From a virus: DNA of 64,000 nucleotides. The notes beneath the pieces are model-generated. The model was not told where the DNA came from. It worked only from the letters and a program-made list of their open reading frames with translations, and searched no databases. Location: positions 124,001-188,000 of the IMG/VR virus record IMGVR_UViG_3300023174_000036; one strand, written 5' to 3'. This document shows positions 32,212 through 41,236 of the stretch, one piece after another; within the stretch, counting starts at the first letter, position 1; each line of letters opens with the position of its first letter. A program made the translations under genes and the position numbers.

Positions 32212-32981
32212 GCATTTTTTCTTACCGTTTCATTGTATTCCGCCGAAGCTTCTAAAATACTAAACGGTGCATTGATAGTTTTGGCATATTTTATAAATGC
32301 TTGAGTGTCTTTAGGAAAACACGCACCACCAAAACCACGTTCCCCATCAAGCCCAGGTACTAAGGTATGACTGGAACCAATTCTTTGATCATGTGTAATC
32401 ATTTGACGCACTATTGAATAGTCTGCACCATTTGCCTCACATATATCAAACAGTTGATTAAAAAAGGCTACTTTTGCCGCTAGGAAAGAGTTTATACTGT
32501 ACTTGGTCATAGCCGCTTCTAATTTAGTACATTGAAAAAACAGTTTACAATTAGGCAATACTGAACTAAAAGTCTCCTGCCAAAATCCTTCAGGATCTTC
32601 ACCGCCAATAATCATAAACTTTTGTTCGGCAAAGTCCTTAGCAGAAGTAGCCGCCCGTAAAAATTCTGGACTATACACAACGGAATGATCTTTATATACA
32701 TCATCGAATGCTTCCAGCGCACTAGGTGTTACAGTGCTTTTAATCATTACCGGCATAAAAATTGGCACTGTATCTAAAATATCAGCGATGTTTCGGACAT
32801 CACATATGCCATCTTCTGTGGTAGGAGTATTCACACAGATAATTAATCCGTCTGCATCTGGATGATCTTTTATTTGTTCTTCGGTATATTTTGGATCAAC
32901 AATTACAATTTCGTGTTTAGTTTGTAATGTTTGTCCAACTGCTTTGCCAACAAATCCGTATCCTGCAATTATAATTTTCAT
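32208..32981 (-). CDS. Short UDP-glucose/GDP-mannose dehydrogenase-like protein
   Basis: 257 residues from ATG 32981, four bases after the polymerase stop; frames reaching further upstream lie inside the polymerase gene. NAD site IIIAGYGFVGKAVG (residues 3-16), CVNTPTTEDG (~52), VYSPEFLRAATSAKDF (~105) and catalytic Cys in GFGGACFPKDTQAF (~223). It lacks the C-terminal UDP-binding domain, being ~260 instead of ~390-450 residues. It may oxidise a different nucleotide-sugar or work with a separate domain. Confidence 0.82.
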   Translation of the reverse strand: MKIIIAGYGFVGKAVGQTLQTKHEIVIVDPKYTEEQIKDHPDADGLIICVNTPTTEDGICDVRNIADILDTVPIFMPVMIKSTVTPSALEAFDDVYKDHSVVYSPEFLRAATSAKDFAEQKFMIIGGEDPEGFWQETFSSVLPNCKLFFQCTKLEAAMTKYSINSFLAAKVAFFNQLFDICEANGADYSIVRQMITHDQRIGSSHTLVPGLDGERGFGGACFPKDTQAFIKYAKTINAPFSILEASAEYNETVRKNA

Positions 32982-32982
32982 A

Positions 32983-35664
32983 TTAGAACTCGAAAAAACT
33001 GTTAAAGGTATTCTTTTCTTCTGTGCTGTTGATATCCCAGTTAAGAACACCAATTAAGTTGTCTAATTTATTATCAATAATTGTCTGTTCCATTTCGGCA
33101 TGATCAAATGCTAAATCTTTAAACCACTGCGGAAGTCGCAACTCGTCTACCGGATAAGCAACACTAGTAAAACCTAGTGCATTAGGTTTTAGTTTACATA
33201 CAATAACTTTAGCACCGTCTGTAATAGCCATGCTATACTTGTCTCCGTACATGCGTTTTAATGTGTTCCAATTAATACTTGCACGAACGTGACCAGGCAT
33301 ATTAGTCTTGCCAGCTTTGGCTTCTTTGGCTTGGTAGTCTGTAATGTTGTTGGCACGTTTTGGACTGCCTTTTTCCCAACCGGGACGAGCTTTAAATCGA
33401 ATTCTAAATTCACTAATATGATCCAATACTTGTTGTTCAGTTGCACCTGTCAATACTAGTTCAAGTACATCACTTAAAAAGTTTTGAATAAATTCAGGCG
33501 TGTCACTACGCTTGAGGTCCAACCCCATGGCTTTAATTTTGCCGGGTTTACCTTCAACGTCTGTACGTTTGCCTTCTTTGTCGTAATACAACACAGCATA
33601 ACGCTTCTTGGTAATAAACAAACTTTTACTACCAACAATCTCACGACCTGCTTTGATAACTTCTCCACGCGACTTGGGCACGTGAAACGAATCCAACATA
33701 AACTGTGGAAATGTACTGTTAACTTCCTCACCAATTTGGTCGTACAACTGAACAACTGATTCTTTAGTCCACGGCAACTGCCCTGCATTGATTTCTTTTT
33801 CCAATGTTTTATATGCTGAGAAATAACATGAGTCTGTATCACCGTAGATAATAGCTTTGCCTGTGTGATTGTATTCACCCGCAATAATCTCATTAACTTT
33901 ACTGGCCATGTGTTTAGCAATAGCACGACCTGTTAGTGTAGTTGATTGTCCGATACGCTTGTCAAAGAATCTACAACCGTTGTTAAGAATAGCACCATAC
34001 AAACTGTTCAAGTTAATTTTCTTGACTAGTTGTCGTTTGTCCCAGTATTCTTCTTCAACCTTATTGCCGGCTTTGATAGCTTCTTTAAGTTTAGCCTGCA
34101 TCTCTTTACGTTCAGCATACCAACGCTTTAACAAGCCAGGAATAATACCTTCTTTTTCATACGTGAAAATTGTGCCGTTGGCACTGAGGATCCACGGCTG
34201 GTTGCTTTCGTAAATTAATCTATACACTTCTGCGGCACTGACAACATCAGTGTCGCCGTTCTCCCAGTCAATAGTAATGTCTGTGCCAATTTCTTGATTT
34301 ATCACAGCAGTATACTCTAATGATCCAAACACACCTTCCCATGCCGCCGCAAAACTCTTACCTTTTGCTACAAGATTATCAATGTATTCTTGCGTAAGTG
34401 TTTGACGTAACTGCCCTACAATGGTCTCTGGCCCCATGTTAAGTGCTCTAATAGCACTAGGATACAGTGAGTTAATGTCTAGTGAACCGATCCAATCATG
34501 GATGCCTTCTTTAGGATAAGCAACATACGCACCTGCGGCCCCCTCGTTGCCTTCTCTGTCGTCCATTTTAGTTCTGTTGGGAACTTGGAAACCTCTGCGG
34601 TGTGCTTCGTTAATAATAGCCTGCTCAGTCACAGCCACAGCACCCATTGTAGTCTGTAACAACACAGTACATTCATGTGCCAGCGTGTTAGCAAGGTCCA
34701 TGAATTTTAATTTCTTGTCTAATTTTTCAAGAAGCATACAGTCATTGATGTTGTATTCAATGAAAGTTCTAAAATCATTGTTGTACAACTGATCCAATGT
34801 GCCTTCGTATTGCGTCTTACGCTCACCTAGTTCGTATTCAGCAATAGCATCCAGTCGATAGGTATGACGTTCTTCATAAGTATACTTTCGATACAGTTCA
34901 AGACTATCCAAGTGTACACGACCAATAAAGTCGTATGTAACAGCTTGTCTTCCATATTTTTCATATTCACGTTTCTTTGGCAATTGGTCAAACAAACAAA
35001 AACGTCTTGTATCTTCTTTGCTTAATGCCTTGGTCACACGATTAACCGTGTAGGGAATATCAAAGCCTTCGCTGTTCCAACCACTCAGTACATCAGCATC
35101 TTTGATCAAATCCAAGAACACATCCAACATCTCTGCTTCTGTTTCATACAGCATTACGTTGTCAAAGTCTTTGACCATTTCTTTGGCATCCGCCATGTTG
35201 AGTTTCTTGGGTGGCACAGCCAAACATATCATTGTTTCCATCCATTGTAGGTAAACAGCAATCGCAGTGATTGGCATAAATGCATCATCGGGTGACGCAT
35301 AGCCACGCTCTGGGTCGAAGTCTACTTCAATATCGAAAAATGCTACATTTAGTTTGGGAGGTTCTGCGTTTAGATAGTTTTCGCTTAGACAAACAAAGAT
35401 GGGGTTAATGTCTGCTTCAAACAGTTTTTTGCTTGAATTAATAGCTTGTTCTTTTCTTAGCTCTTTGGTATTTTTACAAATAATACGTGTGAGTGGATCA
35501 CCGTAAATACTTTGAAATTTGCCCTTGGGGTCTTTAAAGTAAAACGTGTGTTTGACAGGAATGTCACGGAACTCACGTTCTTGTTTTTTATTACGTTCGA
35601 CCACTTTAATAACGTCATTCTCGCGGTCAAACCATGCGTCTACATAGCTCAATATATTCTCCAT
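32983..35664 (-). CDS. 43: Family-B DNA polymerase (gp43-like)
   Basis: 893 residues, T4 gp43 size. Exonuclease motifs: VAFFDIEVDFD (Exo I, ~109), LSGWNSEGFDIPY (Exo II, ~195), YNINDCMLLEKL (Exo III). Polymerase motifs: SLDINSLYPSAI (A, ~390), KKINLNSLYGAILN (B, ~555), IIYGDTDSCYF (C, ~612), followed by KKRYAVLYYDKEG. It replicates the phage genome with gp45 and gp44. The start is ambiguous: ATG 35664 has no ribosome site, while TTG 35652 has GGAG six bases upstream. A hairpin at 35666-35683 precedes it. Confidence 0.96.
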   Translation of the reverse strand: MENILSYVDAWFDRENDVIKVVERNKKQEREFRDIPVKHTFYFKDPKGKFQSIYGDPLTRIICKNTKELRKEQAINSSKKLFEADINPIFVCLSENYLNAEPPKLNVAFFDIEVDFDPERGYASPDDAFMPITAIAVYLQWMETMICLAVPPKKLNMADAKEMVKDFDNVMLYETEAEMLDVFLDLIKDADVLSGWNSEGFDIPYTVNRVTKALSKEDTRRFCLFDQLPKKREYEKYGRQAVTYDFIGRVHLDSLELYRKYTYEERHTYRLDAIAEYELGERKTQYEGTLDQLYNNDFRTFIEYNINDCMLLEKLDKKLKFMDLANTLAHECTVLLQTTMGAVAVTEQAIINEAHRRGFQVPNRTKMDDREGNEGAAGAYVAYPKEGIHDWIGSLDINSLYPSAIRALNMGPETIVGQLRQTLTQEYIDNLVAKGKSFAAAWEGVFGSLEYTAVINQEIGTDITIDWENGDTDVVSAAEVYRLIYESNQPWILSANGTIFTYEKEGIIPGLLKRWYAERKEMQAKLKEAIKAGNKVEEEYWDKRQLVKKINLNSLYGAILNNGCRFFDKRIGQSTTLTGRAIAKHMASKVNEIIAGEYNHTGKAIIYGDTDSCYFSAYKTLEKEINAGQLPWTKESVVQLYDQIGEEVNSTFPQFMLDSFHVPKSRGEVIKAGREIVGSKSLFITKKRYAVLYYDKEGKRTDVEGKPGKIKAMGLDLKRSDTPEFIQNFLSDVLELVLTGATEQQVLDHISEFRIRFKARPGWEKGSPKRANNITDYQAKEAKAGKTNMPGHVRASINWNTLKRMYGDKYSMAITDGAKVIVCKLKPNALGFTSVAYPVDELRLPQWFKDLAFDHAEMEQTIIDNKLDNLIGVLNWDINSTEEKNTFNSFFEF

Positions 35665-35665
35665 A

Positions 35666-35683
35666 TGTCATTTTTGGCTGACA
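35666..35683 (-). promoter_or_regulatory. Hairpin at polymerase start, candidate gp43 translational operator
   Basis: On the - strand, TGTCA and TGACA form a five-base-pair stem around the eight-base loop GCCAAAAA, ending three bases before the GGAG site. T4 gp43 represses its own translation by binding a hairpin with an eight-base loop next to its ribosome-binding site. The loop sequence differs from T4's. The 69-base gap holds nothing else obvious. Confidence 0.5.
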
Positions 35684-35733
35684 AATACCCAACTTGCGGT
35701 TTATGGCCCGCTTGCCCTTGCATGTACTACTTA

Positions 35734-35991
35734 TTAGATACGTTTTGTAATATCTAAAATTGCTTCAATTTCTTCCCAGTCTGCATTATGTGCCTGCCAA
35801 TCGCCTTTGTGTGCAATTTTAATAGCTTTGTTAATAACACTGGGTTTAACTTGTAATTCTTCTGCCACTGCCTGTACTGTTTCTTTTAAGCCTACTTGCA
35901 AGTCTTCAATTTCACGTAATACTGTTGATCCTTCGGTAATCAATCTTTCTAGTTTTGCCTTTTCTTCTGCGCCGTATGAACGTCCTGACAT
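35734..35991 (-). CDS. dsbA: DsbA-like double-stranded DNA-binding protein
   Basis: 85 residues; AGGAGACTTAC precedes the ATG. SGRSYGAEEKAKLERLITEG, VLREIEDLQVGLKETVQAVA, KPSVINKAIKIAHKGDW: an all-helical protein with a C-terminal helix-turn-helix, matching T4-like DsbA (~89 residues), which binds DNA near late promoters. It lies just upstream of the polymerase in the same direction. Confidence 0.82.
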   Translation of the reverse strand: MSGRSYGAEEKAKLERLITEGSTVLREIEDLQVGLKETVQAVAEELQVKPSVINKAIKIAHKGDWQAHNADWEEIEAILDITKRI

Positions 35992-36070
35992 GTAAGTCTC
36001 CTAATGTATATTGCCTATTGTACAGTACTTATGTTGTTAATGCAACCTCAATGATATTTTTGAGGTGAAA

Positions 36071-36091
36071 ATGGCGGAATCAATCCGCCAT
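36071..36091 (-). terminator. Hairpin behind the 36094 gene, probable terminator
   Basis: A perfect 8-base-pair inverted repeat (ATGGCGGA / TCCGCCAT) with a five-base loop lies directly after the stop of the 36094 gene. In the - direction it is followed by TTTC, a short U-tract, so termination is likely weak to moderate. It separates the virion-protein operon from dsbA-polymerase. Confidence 0.5.
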
Positions 36092-36093
36092 AA

Positions 36094-36477
36094 TCAATAT
36101 TTGATACTTTTAATTCTTTCCAATACTGCATCGTCTTGCGCTTTGACTGATTCATCCATTCCTGCTATACCTTTTACAACGCCCTTGCCAAATCGCCATG
36201 CTTTGTCAGCAACATCGCCGATTAGTTCTCCAGTCCCAACCACAACATCTTTAGCCACTTTTCCTGTTTTTTTACCTGCTTCATCCGCAGTTAACTCTGG
36301 CTCTGTTACTTTAGGAGCCTGACCGCTGACAGGTTCGCCGTTAATAGTGGCAACTGTTTTATCTGGATATTTCTCTTTGGCTTTTTTAACTAATAGTTCG
36401 TTGGTATATCTATCATCAGCGTTCCAAACTACAGATGTTTTATCGGTAAATTCAATTGTAAATTTTTTTGTTCCCAC
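36094..36477 (-). CDS. Small virion-block protein of unknown function
   Basis: 127 residues from GTG 36477 (AGGGG upstream). Beta-rich N-terminus (TIEFTDKTSVVWNADDRYTN, KAKEKYPDKTVATINGEPV) then an amphipathic, Gly/Val/Lys-rich helix (AGKKTGKVAKDVVVGTGELI). Last gene of a block of large, low-complexity proteins. Not recognised. Confidence 0.55.
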   Translation of the reverse strand: MGTKKFTIEFTDKTSVVWNADDRYTNELLVKKAKEKYPDKTVATINGEPVSGQAPKVTEPELTADEAGKKTGKVAKDVVVGTGELIGDVADKAWRFGKGVVKGIAGMDESVKAQDDAVLERIKSIKY

Positions 36478-36490
36478 GCCAGCCCCTTAT

Positions 36491-38224
36491 TTAATTTTTG
36501 CCAGATCGGTCTGTTAGCCTTGCATGTTTCAATAATTCTGCATTGGTCATCTTGGAGTACTTATCTACCTGTCCAGCATCATACGGAATATTTTCCACTG
36601 TTCCACGTTTAACAAAGGTGCCGTCTTCATCGTAGCCGTCCGGACCATACCATCTTCTATAGTTGTTACCAATGTTTTTCCATCCACCTTTTTCAGTTGA
36701 TGTAACACTTGCGCCTTGATTAGTTTGCCCTAATTTTGCTCTAACCGCCGCTAATCGTTTTTGTATTGCAGGATCTTTGGATTTTGCTAACTCTGCAATA
36801 AGAGCATCAATTTGTGCTTTTAATTTTGCTAACTCTGCGGCTTGTTCTGCTGTAGGTTTATTAGCAACAACAGTTTCTTTGTCTTTTACTTTTCCTGCTT
36901 GATTAACTTCGGCTTTTTTCTCAGCATCAGTCTTTCCTTCAGGACCATTAGCAGTCTTACCATCAGTCTTACCATCAGTCTTACCATCAGTCTTACCATC
37001 AGTCTTACCATCAGTCTTACCATCAGTCTTACCATCAGTCTTACCATCAGTTTTACCATCAGTATTGGCATCTGTACTGTCATCAGTTTTATCATCTGTT
37101 GGGTTGTCTAATACTTCTTCTGGTTCAGGTAATGGTTTATCTCGCATAGCAAGGTATGCGCCGCCAGCAGCCAAAGCTACAGGAATACTGATTAATCCAC
37201 CGACTTTAAGTTTTCTACCTAACCAGCGCCAGAATCCAACTTCTTTTTCAGTGCCTTCAATTCCTTCCCATGCACCTTTATAAGATGGGTCATCTTTTAA
37301 TGTACGCTCTAATTGTTCGCTAGGAGTTTCGTTAGGTTTCTTAGGTAGCAACTCGCCTTCTTTAACTTTTATTGTACCGTCATCGAGTGCTGGCTTAACA
37401 GCATCTTTTTCTTTTGCAATTTCTTTTTTAACAAGTACTTCTTCACCAGTTTTAGGAGCAGTTGGTTCTTCTTTTGGTGATGTTGTAGATTTTGGACGTT
37501 TTGCTAATTCAAGTTCGTATTCTTTTCTTGTTACTGCTGGAATGTCTTTATTTTTTAATGCGGCTTCGAGTTCTTCTCGACTCATGCCTTGAGCTTTTTT
37601 TCTTGCAACTTCTGCACTATCAAATTTATCTTTAGGTGCTTCTGCCGGCGGCGCTGACCCTTTTTTCTTGGCTAGTTCATCAGCAAATGCTTTTCGTTCT
37701 ATTGCAGTGCCTTCTCCGGATGCAATTCTTTTTTCTAATTCAGGAATACTTAATTTTTCAGCTTTTGCAGTTGCTTCAGCGGCAGGGTCTAAGGCAGGGC
37801 CTGTTGGTTCAGCAACTGTTTTGCCAGCATTAGCACTAGTACTTTTTACCACTCTGCCTTCGTTTGCGGCTGTTTCAACTTCAGTTTTGATAACATCAGC
37901 TGTTCTGGTTGTGATTTTTTTGGGTACTTTACCGTTAACGGTTTTAATGGCATACAGTTCAGTTCCAGGCATGTGTTCCCATACTTCGGTAATTTCACGC
38001 TCAGCGAGGACCTTGACGCCCTTATCTACTTTTGGTACCATTTTCACACTAGTAATTTCAACACGCGGCCCTAGTTCTTTTATTAACTCTTTGCCGCTTT
38101 TGCCAATTAGTCTTTTTACAAATTGTTCGCCGGTTTCTCCAACAGCGCCTTCGGTTAGGGTTTTGTTTTCAATACTGTCAAGAATACGTTTAAGTTCTGA
38201 CATGTGTGTAGTTAAATTTGTCAT
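36491..38224 (-). CDS. Low-complexity virion-type protein with TDGK repeats and one TM helix
   Basis: 577 residues; AGGAAGG lies before the ATG, which overlaps the upstream stop. The N-terminus has a helical tag (MSELKRILDSIENKTLTEG) similar to those in neighbouring genes and an LTE|G site that fits prohead-protease cleavage. The middle is Lys/Glu/Ala/Pro-rich with repeated units (EL.K.....R..F..ELAKK). A transmembrane helix (GGLISIPVALAAGGAYLAM, ~345) precedes nine TDGK repeats (~385-420). The C-terminus is a compact domain (WKNIGNNYRRWYGPDGYDED). Could be a head-internal or injected protein. Confidence 0.6.
   Translation of the reverse strand: MTNLTTHMSELKRILDSIENKTLTEGAVGETGEQFVKRLIGKSGKELIKELGPRVEITSVKMVPKVDKGVKVLAEREITEVWEHMPGTELYAIKTVNGKVPKKITTRTADVIKTEVETAANEGRVVKSTSANAGKTVAEPTGPALDPAAEATAKAEKLSIPELEKRIASGEGTAIERKAFADELAKKKGSAPPAEAPKDKFDSAEVARKKAQGMSREELEAALKNKDIPAVTRKEYELELAKRPKSTTSPKEEPTAPKTGEEVLVKKEIAKEKDAVKPALDDGTIKVKEGELLPKKPNETPSEQLERTLKDDPSYKGAWEGIEGTEKEVGFWRWLGRKLKVGGLISIPVALAAGGAYLAMRDKPLPEPEEVLDNPTDDKTDDSTDANTDGKTDGKTDGKTDGKTDGKTDGKTDGKTDGKTDGKTANGPEGKTDAEKKAEVNQAGKVKDKETVVANKPTAEQAAELAKLKAQIDALIAELAKSKDPAIQKRLAAVRAKLGQTNQGASVTSTEKGGWKNIGNNYRRWYGPDGYDEDGTFVKRGTVENIPYDAGQVDKYSKMTNAELLKHARLTDRSGKN
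36959..37066 (-). repeat. Nine tandem 12-base units encoding TDGK
   Basis: Nine consecutive copies of a 12-base unit (ACCATCAGTCTT on the + strand), with single-base changes only in the last two copies. In frame, they encode a (TDGK)9 hydrophilic linker in the 36491 gene. Near-perfect copies indicate recent expansion or contraction by slippage, so copy number probably varies among relatives. Confidence 0.95.
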
Positions 38225-39849
38225 TGTAGGCCTTCCTCTAACCCTGTTTTTTTCCTTGCCCAGTCTATGCCAGGTTGTATAGTGTCCAAGGCCTTATCAA
38301 CCCCTTTACCTATGGCTTTGTATGTATCTGGTAAAAATTCTTTTAATATCAAAGCCGCACCATTGAATCCTGCAGAAATTAAAGCTGAAATTAACAAAGC
38401 CAATTTTGACAAATTACCTGTTAAGCCTTTATAAAATGCATCTGCATGTACTTTAAGTGCGGCGCTTACTGCTTCAGCAGCCTTTGTGGGATTTAATTTT
38501 ACTAATTCCCAATAAGGTTTACCCCAGATTTTTACCATACTTTGAATGCCACGAGCTATTCTAATAATCCATCTAACAAATATTGCACCAGCTCCTGCAT
38601 ATCCAACCACTGCAGAACCACCTGCGGTAAATGGAGCCATAATAGTTCCCACAAGTACAAACCCAGCCGCAATGCCTAAATCTATTCCAAGATCTTTAAA
38701 GCTGTATACTCCGGGTATAATTTCGTCTTCCCAAGACAAAGTGCCTTCGTTCCATATGGCATTAGGGATAGTTGTTACTATATTTTTCTCTTTCCATGTA
38801 CGGCGATCAACTCTGCCAGATTTAGTATCATCTGGATCTCCGTATTTGCTTTGTAAATACGCATCCACATCAAAGTCATCATCGTCTTTTTTAGATTTTG
38901 TATCTTTGGGTTTGTCATACTTAGACGACAAATTCAAATCAGCTTCAGCTTCTAGCAATGAGTAAGGATGATTTTTTCTATAACCAAAACTTTCAATCAG
39001 TTCTGCAATTGAAGTTTTTTTTTGATAACCAAAACTTTCAACTAGTGAAGCGGCTAGGTTAGATTCTTTAACAACACCGGGCACTGCTATTTGTTTTGCG
39101 TTGTCCCATGTAGCTCCAGCATTTGGCGCCACAGTTTGCCCGCCCGTGGCTTTTGTGCCACCCCATGTGGGATCAAATGCATGTGCATTGGCATCATCGC
39201 TATCGTCCATGGGGTCTCTAGTTGAAGTAACTTTTGCGGCCTGATCTTTTTTAGCACCAGTGTTGATATCTTCTTTAAGTTTGAGATACTGATCAACCAA
39301 GCCTTCCAGTTGAGTCATTTTTGCTTCTTCATCTGCTGATGAAACTTTAGCGGCTTGTGCCGCATCAACTGGCGCTGTTGTATTAGCCGCCACATCTGCT
39401 GATTGTTTTTTAACAGCATCAAATTCTTTTTGTGCTCCACCGCTGGATAACCAGTTGGTTAATCCTGCTGGGCCCTTTGCATTTGCAGGGATTAATCCCT
39501 TAGCGGCTAGCGGCTTCCAATCATCTGGACTTGGTGGAACGACCCGAGGATTTTCTCCAGGGTGCATTTCGCTATTAGAACTCCACGTTCTATTTCCGTA
39601 GGCCACAACAAAATCGCCTTCGCTGTTGAATAAGCCTTCAAAATTGTTTTGCTGTGCCAGTTTAGCTAACGCAATGTTACCAGCAACACGAGGATCCCAT
39701 GTGGTAAATCCAGTCCAACCGCCTTTGGCTTTTTCAGCAACAGCTTTGTCCATTGCGGCTTTTTCTACAGCGGCAATGCTTTGCAAGGTAAGAGAACCTT
39801 CTGCTTCATTGATATGATCTAATTTATTAATGAGTTCTCTAAAGTTCAT
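38221..39849 (-). CDS. Large virion-block protein, candidate internal head protein
   Basis: 542 residues from ATG 39849 (GGAAAAAG upstream; TTG 39861 rejected). N-terminal tag MNFRELINKLDHINEAEGSL contains INE|A, fitting T4 prohead-protease cleavage. Residues ~20-100 look like a folded module (WTGFTTWDPRVAGNIALAKL). A duplicated SLVESFGYQKK / LIESFGYRKN segment lies at ~270-300. The C-terminal ~150 residues are hydrophobic (AAGFVLVGTIMAPFTAGGSA, ALLISALISAGFNGAALILK), so it may insert into membranes. Function unknown. Confidence 0.6.
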   Translation of the reverse strand: MNFRELINKLDHINEAEGSLTLQSIAAVEKAAMDKAVAEKAKGGWTGFTTWDPRVAGNIALAKLAQQNNFEGLFNSEGDFVVAYGNRTWSSNSEMHPGENPRVVPPSPDDWKPLAAKGLIPANAKGPAGLTNWLSSGGAQKEFDAVKKQSADVAANTTAPVDAAQAAKVSSADEEAKMTQLEGLVDQYLKLKEDINTGAKKDQAAKVTSTRDPMDDSDDANAHAFDPTWGGTKATGGQTVAPNAGATWDNAKQIAVPGVVKESNLAASLVESFGYQKKTSIAELIESFGYRKNHPYSLLEAEADLNLSSKYDKPKDTKSKKDDDDFDVDAYLQSKYGDPDDTKSGRVDRRTWKEKNIVTTIPNAIWNEGTLSWEDEIIPGVYSFKDLGIDLGIAAGFVLVGTIMAPFTAGGSAVVGYAGAGAIFVRWIIRIARGIQSMVKIWGKPYWELVKLNPTKAAEAVSAALKVHADAFYKGLTGNLSKLALLISALISAGFNGAALILKEFLPDTYKAIGKGVDKALDTIQPGIDWARKKTGLEEGLQ

Positions 39850-39861
39850 TTCTTTTTCCAA

Positions 39862-41232
39862 TTATTTTTTCTTTGTAATACTTGCGCCTTGACCAGACTT
39901 TAAATCATTAGAAATTTCTTTTTCGTCAAATGGTCTTGGTATTGAGCTAACCGCTTTATCCACTGCTTGTCTTGCATTTGCACCTGCTGACACCAAGGTA
40001 TTGGTAACTTTATTTACCACTGAGTTAGCACCTTGCTCTCCAATGTGTGGATTAATACCTTTGCTCTGCACTCCGCCTTTACGACGTTTTGCGGCAAGCT
40101 CACCAATACCATGACGAATTTGTTCTAGATTTTGTTCAAGACCCATGAACATGCCGCCTTTGGCTTTCTTACAAATTTCTTCCCAAGCAAGCAGACTATC
40201 GCTTTCTGCTAGTTCAGCTAATTCTTTTAATTGTGCGCGAGCTTGTGCAATGCGACCTTTCAAGCTCATTGGGTTTGCTTTCTCGTGTCCGTATATGTGC
40301 GGATCATTGGGATCTCCAGTCATTTCAATCGGAGTCTCCGATACTGTTTGTGCAGATTCTTTCATCAGCACTCGTTCAGCAATGGTCTTGGCATATTGAT
40401 TAATCAATGCACGTTTTTCTTCTTTGCGTTGCATAATCTCAGTTTCAGCTTCAACAAAGTATTTGTCAATTAGTCGTTCACGTGGTTGTGGTTTTGTTTT
40501 AGGTTGCTGATAATGTTGCATGGCCATTTGCACTGGCAATGCAACCTTGTGTGGATTAGTGCCTTCACTTAGTATACTAACATCATTTTTATCTACAATA
40601 GATAAGAATTTACTTAGACTGTTTTCTTGGACTGGCGCACCATTAACTTGCGCCATTGCACGACCATATGTGGCTTCTTTATCTTTGTTACCCATAGCGT
40701 ATAAATCTTTATTTGACACAATATTGTTAGCTTCCTCGCCACGGCCCTGCCATGATTTAGATGTTATTCCTTTGGCATCTCGACCCATTGCCATCTTACC
40801 TACACCTAAATCGTATTCAGTATTATGTGATACCACTTTACCTTTAGCATCAACAGTTTGGGTAGTATTCATTGGGCCAGCATTATAATTTTGTGTAGTT
40901 TGATTATTAGTCAAATCAATTGTTTGACTTGCTCCAGTGAATTGAGGTGTAGTGTATTTTATAGCCTTACCTGACTTATCATAGATAAATGTTCCAAACC
41001 CACCAGCATAAGTTTTAGTACCATCTGGATTTGTTGTTAATTTAGATCCATCGCCTTGGTCGCCATCTTGTGCAGGCAGTTGCGGTATGGGAGGAACTTT
41101 GACTGGTTTAACGGCTGGTTGATTAATCTCAGCTTCTTTGACCACACGAAGAAACTTAGACATGCTGTCAGCACCTTCTACAGGCTTTGAAGCAACACCG
41201 TCCATTGCCTGTAAAATTTTCTTCATGTCCAT
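39862..41232 (-). CDS. Virion-block protein, candidate internal head protein
   Basis: 456 residues; AAGG lies eight bases before ATG 41232. N-terminal MDMKKILQAMDGVA is followed by SMSKFLRVVKEAE (~residue 23), repeated later as SLSKFLSIVDKND (~205). A Gln/Asn/Thr-rich beta module (TKTYAGGFGTFIYDKSGKAI) and a helical domain (AQARAQLKELAELAESDSLL ~330) follow. It ends DLKSGQGASITKKK. Same operon and style as its neighbours; no enzyme motif. Confidence 0.6.
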   Translation of the reverse strand: MDMKKILQAMDGVASKPVEGADSMSKFLRVVKEAEINQPAVKPVKVPPIPQLPAQDGDQGDGSKLTTNPDGTKTYAGGFGTFIYDKSGKAIKYTTPQFTGASQTIDLTNNQTTQNYNAGPMNTTQTVDAKGKVVSHNTEYDLGVGKMAMGRDAKGITSKSWQGRGEEANNIVSNKDLYAMGNKDKEATYGRAMAQVNGAPVQENSLSKFLSIVDKNDVSILSEGTNPHKVALPVQMAMQHYQQPKTKPQPRERLIDKYFVEAETEIMQRKEEKRALINQYAKTIAERVLMKESAQTVSETPIEMTGDPNDPHIYGHEKANPMSLKGRIAQARAQLKELAELAESDSLLAWEEICKKAKGGMFMGLEQNLEQIRHGIGELAAKRRKGGVQSKGINPHIGEQGANSVVNKVTNTLVSAGANARQAVDKAVSSIPRPFDEKEISNDLKSGQGASITKKK

Positions 41233-41236
41233 GCTA

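Noticed and set aside
36842-37111. Open frame on the + strand with repeated ISLT motif
   Set aside because: It is the antisense shadow of the TDGK repeats in the 36491 gene.
39015-39023. Run of nine T as a programmed frameshift site in the 38221 gene
   Set aside because: The reading frame continues for hundreds of residues and no alternative product or stimulatory structure is evident.
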